A stretch of DNA of 28,925 bases from Phoronis ovalis (Eukaryota > Phoronida > Phoronidae), in assembly GCA_028565635.1 (NCBI GenBank), contig JAOXYB010029289.1:2071-30995 (forward strand), in the 5' to 3' direction. Both the position numbers and the translations under genes were made by a program. The notes under the pieces are model-generated. The model saw only the letters and a program-made list of their open reading frames with translations. It had not been told where the DNA came from and searched no databases. Positions 10,347 to 22,500 of the stretch are shown in pieces; the stretch's first letter is position 1; every line of letters starts with the position of its first letter.

Positions 10347-10455
10347 CACTGGATATAATAGATGATACATTTCAAAAGGTTTTATGAAAAAAAAAACGTG
10401 AATGCTAAGTTAAAGTTATACGTATATCTCGAGCTGTGCAAAGAATCTCAGGAAC

Positions 10456-10567
10456 ATGTTCCTTCACACAAGAACAATGTTAGCCAGCCTGTATACAGCA
10501 ATGACTGTTGTGTTACTGCTTCTTGTTACCTCAGCACGAACGCAGGACAATGAATCTACCACCAATG
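10456..10567 (+). CDS. Receptor exon 1, signal peptide
   Basis: The ATG at 10456 starts a short basic head (MFLHTRT) followed by a hydrophobic core (TAMTVVLLLLVTSA) and a likely cleavage site before TQDNE; NES is a glycosylation sequon. The exon ends at AATG|GTAAGT in phase 1, matching the phase-1 acceptor of exon 2. The shift to secretory-signal composition, the strong donor and the phase match support it. A second in-frame ATG lies seven codons downstream (10477). Confidence 0.72.
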
Positions 10568-13500
10568 GTAAGTACCTTACAACAGGACGCCACTATTCAT
10601 TGTGTAAGCAAATCGCAAAGTATATTCTTTGAAAGGTACACTTCCTTGGTGTACGCCAAGGGGTACATTTCTTGTCCTCAGGAGTTGCTAATAGTTTGAA
10701 CCTCTAGCTGCGTTACAATACGATGCATATACGTTATCCTTGCTTTATATTCTTCCGATAGGGACGGAGTGTGATACAAGTCCTTTTAAGTATTGCGATG
10801 GGTGTTTTAGTTTTATCGAGATCCCTCTTTTAACATATTCTTTGGAGCATTATTTTACTTACAAGAAGACTTTTTTTGTGCAGTATACCAAAAAGTTATC
10901 CTTCTTATGTGATACATGTAACTACTTTTTGCCAATTGTTCACACTAAAGATATCGATACTCATGGACTGTAGACGAAACATTGTTGGAAAATAACATAG
11001 CTTCCAGTTTGTCTCTTGTCACTTTTGGATTTAATTTAAATCATTTGCATTACTATAGCAACCACATTCTCAGGCATTATTGCACATTTGCTTTGTATTA
11101 TTGTTCAACGTGCTTGTGAATGAAAGGCATGTGATCTCTAAATTAAATCGTTTCTTATCTTACTTATTTAGAGCTGTTGCCATATCGTTTCGTTTCTTCA
11201 TAATTCGTTCGGATTTATGCCAACGAGATAACCAAGTCAGAAAACCCAATTTAAAACTGTTGGCTAAAATATGCCGTACTAAATCACTAAAAGAGAATGT
11301 CATTTGCTTCTAAAACCAGCAAAAAGGTAGCATGTAGTATTCTTATAGTAAATAATTCCGATTTAATACAAAGTTCTGCTGACACTAAGTTTTGTTGGAA
11401 ACCAAGTTATTCAGTCAAAACAATAGTGTACCACCCCTTTACAAAAGCAATTGTGGGAAAAGATTATTTAATGAATTTAGTTTGCGCGAACAAAGTTTGG
11501 GACGAAATGAAAACAAGCATATTAACATGTTTTTTATTCTACCCTAAGACTAATCAATCTGAAATGATTATGATTCAATAATCCGCAGCTGTATCGTCAT
11601 TTCCTTGAAATATTGTTGTTTGTTGTACTTGGATAGTTTGATTAGTTTGTCATAATAAAGATTAATATGTAAAAAGGAAGATTTCTATATCTTCTGAAAC
11701 AAAACATGCTGAACACTTAAGATGTAATTTATCTAAACTGTATGTGAGAGAGATTTACAATACGATTCTTAAAATTGAAAGTGCTAGACGATACTGCATT
11801 TCTTTCTAACGCGTATGGTTAGTGCTAGCCTGTCTACAGACCAAGAAATTATATTAGGATATGATATATTGATAGTTGATAGTTTTGACAATTTTACTCT
11901 TATTTCTTCATTTATAACAATACTATCCATAAATTATTTTTTTAGTAATGAAAATAGAAATATATAACATTGGAATTTTGGAGCCCTTCCTTAATGGTAT
12001 AGAACTAATTGCATTTAAATATGACTAAATATATGTTTCACAGTTGAAAAAAATATATAACTTATCATCACTTCAGGCAATTTTAGTAAAAAAAAATGTA
12101 CTAGCTTCATTATTCAGACTGAGTCCAGTCTAGGTTAGTGCCTCATTTTTGGAATAACGATACATTTAGAGCGTTCCAAAAATCGCCAACAGCCATTAAA
12201 ACATTATCATAAGTGCCCAAGCTTTTGAACTACACGTATACATTTGTTTTTCGAATAGAAATAACAGTTCAAAATGATGTTAATGGATCTACCCTCTTGT
12301 CCTCGTTAAGTCAAAAGTTTAAATAATGACAGTACATCATAAAAATATCTTTCAGCTTAAACTGCCTGACAGAATATCGACATATGTGGTCCCTGGTTCT
12401 TGGGAATGAAGCAAGAACCGGACCACAAAGATGTCAACCTATGCTCCGTTTTAGCTCCGTTTTAGCNNNNNNNNNNNNNNNNNNNNNNNNNNNNNNNNNN
12501 NNNNNNNNNNNNNNNNNNNNNNNNNNNNNNNNNNNNNNNNNNNNNNNNNNNNNNNNNNNNNNNNNNTCCCTGGTTCTTGGGAATGAAGCAAGAACCGGAC
12601 CACAAAGATGTCAACCTATGCTCCGTTTTAGCTCCGTTTTAGCTCCGTTTTAGCTCCGTTTTAGCGTTGTTGTGCACCATATTTTCTGCATGAGATCGTA
12701 TAAACTGTGTAAAGTAAGTGTAACAAAAATGAAAATTGTTGAAATTACAAAATTCTGTCTTGCCGGGTTACCCTAATTCAACTTCTTCCTTGTTTCGATC
12801 ACGGGATTAAAATTTGAAGCAAAGCGACCAGGCTATATTGTATATTAACGTTTTATATCATTGGTAAATGTTTTTATAAAGAATAGCTGCACCCGCGAAA
12901 GCTAGGACAGTAATTCTTACTATTTCCATACTAACTGAATGTTTGCACTTGATCGTTTATTTGGTTAACCTTGGAATAAAAATAATGTTGGGAGTAATTG
13001 AGGACAGACAGTAATGCGCAATATAATACAAAACTATAGAATATAAGTTTGTTTAAACATGTTCTTCTTGATAAACATTTTACTATTTATAAAAAGTAAA
13101 AAACTAATTTCACTTATTTCATATTTAAAAATCCATTCACAAACCTATAAAAATATCTGTGTTTGCTAGATGCTTGAAACATACATATTTCGTCAACAGG
13201 GATACATATGACTTATGCAAAGGTGTCTATTTTTGCCCTATGCTTCACGTGAATGTCCTTAGACGTGACACTTGACTATATTCATATATACTTTAATTGA
13301 ATTTTAATTATACGCATCTCGACATTTAGTGTGATTTGCGCATTGCGATGTAATAGTATGCAATTTACATTTTAAAACACTTCGTTCCAATTGTTTAGCA
13401 ATGATTCACTTTGCTTTATGAACTGATAAACAGTAATATTCATATAATTGTTTCCATAATTGGCAAATGTTTGTAAACAAGATAGTTTAATGTATCAGTG

Positions 13501-16500
13501 TCAGTGAATCATGTCAAAGTCATTAACTCAACCGCGTACCATCTATGGTCTAGAACTGCTATTAGGCTATTCGTGATCTCCTTCAAATGTTTAGTTTCTA
13601 GATATTTCTAAAATAATGATTTATCAGAAGTGAAAGTCGTCACGTTTAAATAATTTTCATGCAACATTTCGCTAGATCCATAATCCGTGAAAATTAAATC
13701 TTACTTTGAACAGTATATAGTTATCTATTGCTCCAACTGAGACCCAACTAAATTATTTGAGAAATATTTCACTAATATCATCGAATGAGCATATATTGTA
13801 ATAACACTCCAATAATATTAAGTGTGAATACATTAAAAATTCGTATAAAACGGCAATAGGTTAGAAATTCCGGTTTAAAAATATTAAAATATTCTGGTAC
13901 ATTGACTTGCATGCTGCGTCAGAAACTAATTGGTCAACGTGCCAATTATAACGAATGCTTCTGCTCATCTAATATCATATAATAAATTGAAAGCGACACG
14001 AATAATTGTGTTTAATTTGACGTAGAATTTCTATATTATTTTCTTTAGAATGATAGGTTGTGTGTCATCCACATGAGCTCAGCTAAAATATCTTCGTGTG
14101 AGTTGAGGCAATATATAATCAGTACAAGATCGGCCCTTCTTTGATCAAAATTTGCAGATTTTTATAAGAAGTTGATATTCGATTAATGTGGTTGCAAAGC
14201 AAATTAACCATATTTACACACAGGATTAACAAATCACAATTCAGTGCTTTTGCATTACTTTCTTACATCTTTTATTAGAAGAACTGCGAACATGATGGCT
14301 GTATACTGACACACGTTTTACATCTTTTATTAGAAGAACTGTGAACATGATGGCTGTATACTGACACACTAAATGTAATGTGCAGGTGCAGAAGAATAAG
14401 TGTTTTTATGGAGATGCATGAGAAACATTTTTACGCGTAGTTGTGTATAACCCGTCATTGCATGCAGTAAAAGCATTAAAATGATGACGATATATTACCT
14501 GGTAAAGTTTAATTAATATGTTCAGTAAGAGACTAAAATAATTGTGACACTATACAGACTATACAACTGAACTGATAAAAAATATGAGAACATTTATACT
14601 GAGATAATATTTACATTATAAATATTAAAACACAAAGAAATGATATGTAATTGCTTAACAGTAACACGCTTTTCGAAGCCTTCCAACCTTACTGAGCAGC
14701 TTTATTTCTAGACCCTTGTTGTTTTTTTAAAAATATGTATGGAAATAAATTAATATGTTGTATGTGACTAAGTTTAATATCTAAACAATAAAAATTAAAA
14801 AAAAAACAAAAAAACGTGAGCATAACATATGTTCTCACTTCGATTTACGAGTCTTTTGGATTTGGGTTTCTTAAAGGACGACTGAGAAGATTTTTTCTCA
14901 AAAATCAGTCGGACTCAGTGTTTGGAAAAAAAATATCCATCAATTAATTTTTAAAAATATTTCTGTACGATGGCGTAATGTTTTGTTAATGCTACTAGAA
15001 AAAAATATAGATTAATATAAAATGTATACAGCAACAAACAACACATACATATGCAGTTTCTTATGTACTAAATTCGACGGTATTTATCTAAGAAAATTAG
15101 ATAACATTTAACAAAAAAAACAAACAGTAACAACACCATGTAGTAGATATAAACAACTTGCATGTATATTATATAGGCATATTAATTAAAAGCAAGTTTT
15201 GCCTAAATTTTAGATTCTAAAACACGCATGAATACTGAGATTGTTTGGCACATTGTTAATACTAGAAGACTCCAAGAAATGCAGCAATAATGAGAAAAAT
15301 CCACTTCAGGGTGACGTCATTTACCAATACAAATTTGCTTGTACTATGTCTTTACCTTCAAAATACTTTTATAGGAATAATTTATACTACATCTGTGAAA
15401 TTAATATGTTCCTCTTGAATGACTTGGATTTTTATTATCTGGGACAGGTATAACAATTAAGCATATGTTAATTAAATGGTCATGTGCTGATTAGATATGT
15501 GACGTAACGCGACATAAGGCATGTGCAAAACGCAGGTAGATCAACAGATCAAAAAGCACACGATTTAAGATATAGTTACTACGACTCCATGCAGTTTGTT
15601 TAGTAACTTCTTAACCGGGAATTCCAATTAATACCATTAACCAGTCCAAATTGCTATAAAATGTTTCAATGATCTATTCCTGCTGACAGATGTCAGGCAA
15701 TTATTTTCAATATGTCACGTGAACTTGTGCAACTGTGTAGGTTTCTTGCTGCGTTATCGGCCAATATTACACCAAGTGTCTAAGATACGCAGGTGGACCC
15801 TGGAAATTATTTTCAGGGAAATTAATTATTGTATGAAATATCTGCAGCTGGCATATCCATTTAGTATAAAAATGTGAGAAAATCAATTCAGACGTTGTAA
15901 CGTTTATTCGCTATTGCTGAACCTCAACAGGCATGACTGTGTGCCTTATTTGTGCAGATCGTAAATATTGTCTTGGTAACCCAATAATACCAGCACTTAA
16001 ATTTGAGAATTGTAACTTGTCTTCGGCTACTGGCTTTCACACACATTTTAAACAATTAAAAAGAGGGTGAGCTATATTTTATGTAGGCAGTATTATGTGT
16101 TATGTCATTTACGAGTTTAGATAGCTATTTTGCCATAATTAGTTTTAATTGTCAATTGAGAATTTGTTGCGAAATTTTTCTTTCCGTTAGGAGTATCGGA
16201 TGAATAAGTTTGCATTGTTTCATGTGTCTAGTGTTATAAAAGCAACATGCCTGTTGGGCCCACTGATCTGATGATACAGTTCAATTTGAACAGCTATTTT
16301 TGGCTGGAATTGCGTAAAACGATTGTGATTTTGCTACCAAAATAGCAAACGAAGTTTAGTAGGTTCTATATTTACATTAATTTTGTTATTTTAAGCTATC
16401 AGACACTTAAAAAATATCCAGCTAGTAGATTCCTATGTGTGCCTGTAAACCATTTAATATATTTTGATTTACAAAGACAATCGTGTTCATGTTTCATTGA

Positions 16501-19500
16501 GACCCTACCTAAATACAAAACAGTAAAAAAAATCTCTTTTAATTAAAAAAACAATGAAAACAGAAATTGTGCAGTTGTTCTCTCTCTAGTCTCTTCGAAT
16601 ATGGACGTTTGCTTAATTTCCTTTGAAGAAAATTGTTGTATGACAATACTTCTCCAGAATCCTAAAAAATTAAAGTTTTAAACTATTTGATTCAAATCGA
16701 TCCATTGTTTAACAATTGCACAAAATATTAAGAGATATTATGAAGAGTACGATAAAAAAGTAACAGGTAACCGGAGTATACAATTGTAGTGAAAAGCTGG
16801 TTTCCTATTGGCTAATAATAAACCACCATGATCTCCTGCATGACTATGAAAATCATGTTGACAGTTTAAGAAAATGTTGATGTCTTGAAATGGAAACGTC
16901 AAGCTTGAATACAGTTTGCTGTACAGATATCTACCCATTAAAGATGATATTTGTGACAGTCGCACGTGATATAACATAATGTAAGGCGAATTTAAAAAAA
17001 TGTTTGTTAGTCTTCTCGAGCTCCCTAGTGCTAAAACCAGCCGAGACCAGTATGGAATCAAAAATATAAAATAATGGTCACACACGAATTCACAAAAACA
17101 CACAGGGATATCCTTAACCTATAAATGTTTTGGACAGCGCGAGTGTTTAGAACACAGTTTTTTTTATTTCACGGTTAATATGAAATTAAAAACAGGTACA
17201 TGGTTTCCAAAAAGCAATAGCATGACGTTTTTAGTTTGGCTTGTATATAAATATTTAATATTGCATTTGTCTAAACGTTTACTCTGTTGACGATTTGGAA
17301 GTTTGTTGAATGTCAATTCAAATTAATTTCATAAAAATAACTAACAATAGCCAAAGTTGGTATTTATAGCTGCCACCTGTTTTTCGTTTGTCTCCTATTC
17401 GAGCACTTTTTTCTCACAGAATCCACGGAAAATAAACACCTGTCTGTAAAAGATGACTCATTTACTGCAGACATTGATAATAACGACCGCGCCTCTGAAT
17501 ATAAACCCGGAATAAACACTGTTGCAGGTTGCTCCTAGGACAATCCTGCACGATTACAATTAAATTCCAAAAAAGCTATTTAGTATTTGTTGCTGTGATA
17601 AAACTGTCAGTTTGACAGTTGATAGTATTAAGACCAGGAAAAATCAGGCACATTGACTAAATTGTTTACATACCAAACGTGAAAATTATCTAAACATTGT
17701 CTCTGTATCTGTTTCTACTTTTCAATCATCACCATGTAATGAGAAACTTTCGTAAACATTTAATTTTAGGTGTTGCTGTTATAATTGGATATATTAAATC
17801 GATCAGTTTTAACAACAACGTCTTTTCGTTGTATCGCCAACTTTTCCCAGATAAAATCATTGCGGGCGAACAAAAAAGTTGTGCACCTATTTATAGCTAC
17901 TATCATGACATATTATGCAGGGGCCCCGGCAGGACTCGTCTATTAATTACATCACATGGTATTTTTAAATTAAAATACAATCATGCACTTACTTTGTATT
18001 CTTTTGTGATAAAAAACAACAACGCAAATTTTGTCAGCACTTGCCTTGGTATGATAGATGCTTGTGTACGGACTTGATACTTGCGCACGAAGTATATGTC
18101 AGGTTTTACTAAGTAAATGGACGCTTTGAATGTTATGCTTTTTTTTAAGAGAATTTGGTTTTAGCACAAAAATACAATTATATCTGTTAAAATGTTGCAA
18201 ACCATGGTTCTTGGGAAACGATACACATAAAACCAGAATGTGTTGGACCTAAATGCTTTCATTTAATTAAAGACGGCCACTCAATTCCAAATGCCCGCAT
18301 GCATTGCCGTTGTAAGTAGTTGAAGTGTAGACCGCGGCATCATAGACGAAACTTGTTAAAGTTTTTTATTTCAAAGAAGCATCTGTTTATGATATTAAGA
18401 AGGCAGTGAAACAGGCGTTTCTTGACTTATCAAAAGTCGACATGCATCGATTCTGCCAAGGCGCCTTTGAAAAAGAAAAGTAAATTGACTATGTAATTTT
18501 GATAAGTTTCAACGCTTCTTGTTTCCCTCGCTTGTTTCATTATGGTATTTAAACTAATGATGAGAAACACAGCTAATTTAAAATGTGTATTAAGCTATAT
18601 ACAATATATACGAGCGACTTGTATAACGATTTTAGTAACGTGCAGATTACGTTTATGTCCTCCGACAATCTAGCTTCCTTCATCAAATTTTGTGTTCCCA
18701 TATATATATTTTTTTCTTACTCTCCATTTTTTATTTATTGCTTATTACTGAGAATGGGGAGAGAACTTCATGTTACAATCTTGAGCTATGTATAAATCAA
18801 GAATTACGTTGGAGCACTGGGAGCACGGACTGGGGGAACACTGGACAGACAGCAACATAATTAGGATAGCTGCCGTTGGCAGCAGTACTATTGGCCGAAC
18901 TACTAGCAGGCTATTATCTCGAAGACAGCCCTATGGTACAGATACGGTCGGTGCTTGAGGTGTGATATCTCTGGGGTATCCAATTGTTGACAATAAGGTC
19001 AGAAGGCTATTTAGAGGTCACAGTTCAAATTTCCACATTTGGTCAAAACGTTCCAAAATGTTGACTTTGGGTAACACTCATTTGGATGATGTCTAAGGTT
19101 ATTTAGGTGCTAAAAGGTCAGATTGTTTTGCCAAATGTAAATTTGTCATGTAAATTTATCTTCTACTAACAGAGGTTAAATGATTTTTCAGATTTTTCAT
19201 TAATTAGGAGTTCTGTTTTAGGTAGCAAACCTATTAATTTTGTTTTCCTGCTGGCCTTTACTTTTTTACAATTTTCAATATGCTGTAACCCCAAAGGTTT
19301 ACTTCAAAAACAATTAAATGTACGTAAAGAAGTTGCATATTGGGGTAGGCTATTAGAGGTCTTAAAGGTCAACAGCAGTAACCCTTGCCGTTGCTAAAAG
19401 ACTCTACATAAAGGTCTACATAAAGGGCGTAGATATGATCGCTCATCAACAAAACAGCATATGATTAAAATGGTCCGGAACAATATTTTCCCAATAATAT

Positions 19501-22500
19501 GGTAAACTTATACCAAAACGTGCATGTGCAAAGTTTATCATTTCTAATGTTCATTTTGTCGACATGCTTTTTGTCTTCAACTTCAGATTGATTTTACATC
19601 ACTTAGCAGATTTAGATGTAAGATATTGTCGTAAACACCGTATGGTACTATTTTTTAAGGGGAAGATGCAGTAGAGTTCATGAAGTTTAAGCAAGGTAAA
19701 TGATGTCACAGCTATAGATTCTGTTAATTCTAATATTTCCCGGAAATATTGTGATTTTTATTGCTGAGTTTCTGAAGGTACTACAGAACGATTTTTTTTC
19801 AGTATTCATAAAAAAGGTCTACACATATTTCAAATAATATTTCATTAAACCGCAAGAGCATAGCTGATAAGCCTAACCTCTACACAAAATATAGATCTTG
19901 TAAAATTTACAGAGATAGCAAATTAAAAATGGCAGTATGTGCCTGTCTCTGTATGACTTAAAGAAAAATATGTTTACCATAAGTTACCAAAACAAAATCA
20001 ACAACATGGATCTAAACTTGGAAGCTGAACCCTATGATAATCTGACAGAACGTTCCCTGTGTGGATACTTCACAGATTATTTGTAGGATGAAAAAACACA
20101 TCTAACTCTTAAATTCATCACACTATATTATATATACTTAATTTTGTTAATCGAATATATTACAGGCAACTGTTTCAACTAATCAAGATATCTCGCAATA
20201 ATATCTAAAACATGTGTTGATTACAGGGATGGATTCTACCGGAAAACAGTGTACTTAAGCCAATATCACGAAAATTACAATTACTATTACTGGAAAACTA
20301 TAATAAAAGCATTTTTGGACATTGTTTATCTTTATTTATGCGGGTAATATATGATTCATATTAATTCATGTACATGTATGCAATATCTATGTACAAAATG
20401 AGTAACAATACTAAATGGCATGAATTAAAATAAATAATAATTTGCTCATCGTCCATCAATTTCTACAATGACAGGTAACCCATGCAATACAATTTTACTT
20501 TTAGAAATAATCCATGTACACGTAGGGGAAAACCTTTAATGCTTATACCTGCTATTGTTTTTGTTCTGTGACTGTTAAAAATCTTAGTTCATTAAGAAGG
20601 GAATTATTATGATCAGATATGATTTTCAAAAGTTAATAATATTTCTATTTTTTAATTATTTATAGTTATGTCGTTTTCATTTGTTTTAATACACGTCCAT
20701 CCTCAAAAATAAACCCGCCATGCACCACACTTGTAGGAATTAAGATTTGACTAATACTTTGTTATAATTCCTGGGACAATCAAAAGCATGTTCTGTAATT
20801 AAATAAAGGTCGTACTAAAGAAAGAAGGGGAAAGTAGTACGTTTCTAGCATTGCTTGTTGTTTCATTAGATTTCATCTAGTTAAGGTACATCGCACCAAC
20901 ACGAACTTTAAATCAAAACACATTGCAACACGGTTAAATATTTATAACATGTTGTTTCGCACCCTAAAAGTTCAAAATGTTGTCTGAGCAATGTTTTAAT
21001 GGTACAAAAACAGTTTTGCAGAAATAGTTAAACTTTGATGCTTGTAGTTTATGTAGGACCAACTGCAGTAAGACCTTATTATACGAAAAAGCTTAACGAA
21101 TGACATTAAAACAGAAGAAATGTGGATAATATTTTTTTGCCTGCATAAGTGGAATTACATAAGTATTTTTTATATTGTTCACCTGCAATAGCAATGAAAA
21201 CAATTTTCCAATGAATAAAGTGCAGATCCAAGAAACCAAACTGAAGATCACAATGTTTCCCCTGTGTTTTCCGCATGCGTTCTCGGGGACTCAGGGAGTG
21301 CACTGGATACATATCACTGTAGTACACTACAAAAATACAATAGTTCGAGTTGATTTGTGCTTATCTAAGGAACATGCTGTGTATGTTGTTCAGCATTCGT
21401 GAAACAAATTTACTGTTGTTTTTTCAGCCCAAGACTTCAGACCGCTATTCATTCGGATACCTAATCAACGATTAGCGTCAGTGAGTGCAAAAAATATTAC
21501 TGGTAGTGACGTAGAAGCTTGTGCAGAAAGTTGTGTGAAAGAAACAGAGTTCGAGTGCTTATCGTTTGATTTTATTAATATACGTAAACAATGTAGGCTT
21601 CATACACGCTCGCTTCCAAGAGCTAGAAAAATAACTCAGGCGGGAACTGACCATTATAAAAGTGAGTATCAATGCGTACTTTTGGATTGTCTATAACTCA
21701 TAATTATAAACAACAACAAAGTCGCGATTTCAAATTAAATGTTTAGTGTGTATATTTTTTAGGAACCTGTGTCATTTCTACACTTCAAATGCAACATATG
21801 CAATCTATATGCCACCTAGCGACAAAACAATTGCTTTATATGCAGCAAATCAGAATAAGCAAATTAAGTTCATAAATTTCATTTAAGAAATAACAAAATT
21901 TTAATTTCTTGAAGTGAAACAAGCTCGCCAACAACTACTGGGTAACAAGTAATGTTTTGTCTCCATTTGAAATTAATATGAATTATATTTCTTTCAGCTG
22001 CGTATGAGAAGCTTTTCCAACGCATTCCAAATCACGTTGTCACGTTAACTCATACTCGTAAAATTGCTTTGGTTACTATTGAAGAATGTGCTCGAGTGTG
22101 CTACTTGGAGATGCAGTTTTATTGTCGAGGTTTCGACTATGAAACGGAATCCAAGGTTTGCTGGTTAACGGATAAAGACTCCCAGTTAGCTGGCGGAGCA
22201 CGGATATATAGTGGGGCTGACTATTACGAAAGAATACCAGGTACTGGAGAATGGCATTTGAACGAATGTGTTTTTGTTATTAATAACAGTATTAATAAAC
22301 AGTAATGTTTAGGCTCAAAATGTATCACTAAACCGTACTTTACACGCACCATGGATGCTTGTTTTTTTTTTGCTTCTCGTGTGGAGGTTTATAATTGTAC
22401 AGACTTTCATTAGAAGGGGTGTGTGTGCTCGTGTGCCGTTTACGTAAGTATTTTCATCTTCTAGCACTTTAAGGGGAAGATCTGTTAAAAGGTTAGACGC

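Larger units (their letters stand above)
10568..21427 (+). other. Intron 1 of the receptor gene (10.9 kb)
   Basis: GT at 10568, AG at 21426-21427. It is 24 or more times longer than each of the other nine introns (298-448 bp). It contains the 100-N gap with its duplicated flanks, a 55-bp tandem duplication, palindromes and several open frames of 60-126 codons with no recognisable domain. No further PAN-type Cys pattern was found in it. Its length makes regulatory elements, nested short genes or unseen alternative first exons possible. Confidence 0.6.

Noticed and set aside
10740-10973. 77-codon plus-strand ORF just after exon 1
   Set aside because: It has no ATG at its start and no domain, and it lies inside the intron defined by a strong donor at 10568.
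11080-11581. Two overlapping plus-strand ORFs of 77 and 94 codons
   Set aside because: No recognisable motif, and they overlap in different frames. The downstream one reads a little like protein, but the evidence is too thin.
12384-12653. ORF spanning the run of N
   Set aside because: It is created by the unknown bases and by the duplicated flanks, so it is not a real reading frame.
14879-14911. Small stem-loop with arms cgactga / tcagtcg
   Set aside because: Seven-base arms are expected by chance in a window this size.
16738-17103. 121-codon minus-strand ORF in receptor intron 1
   Set aside because: No domain, no clear splice context, and composition like the surrounding A+T-rich DNA.
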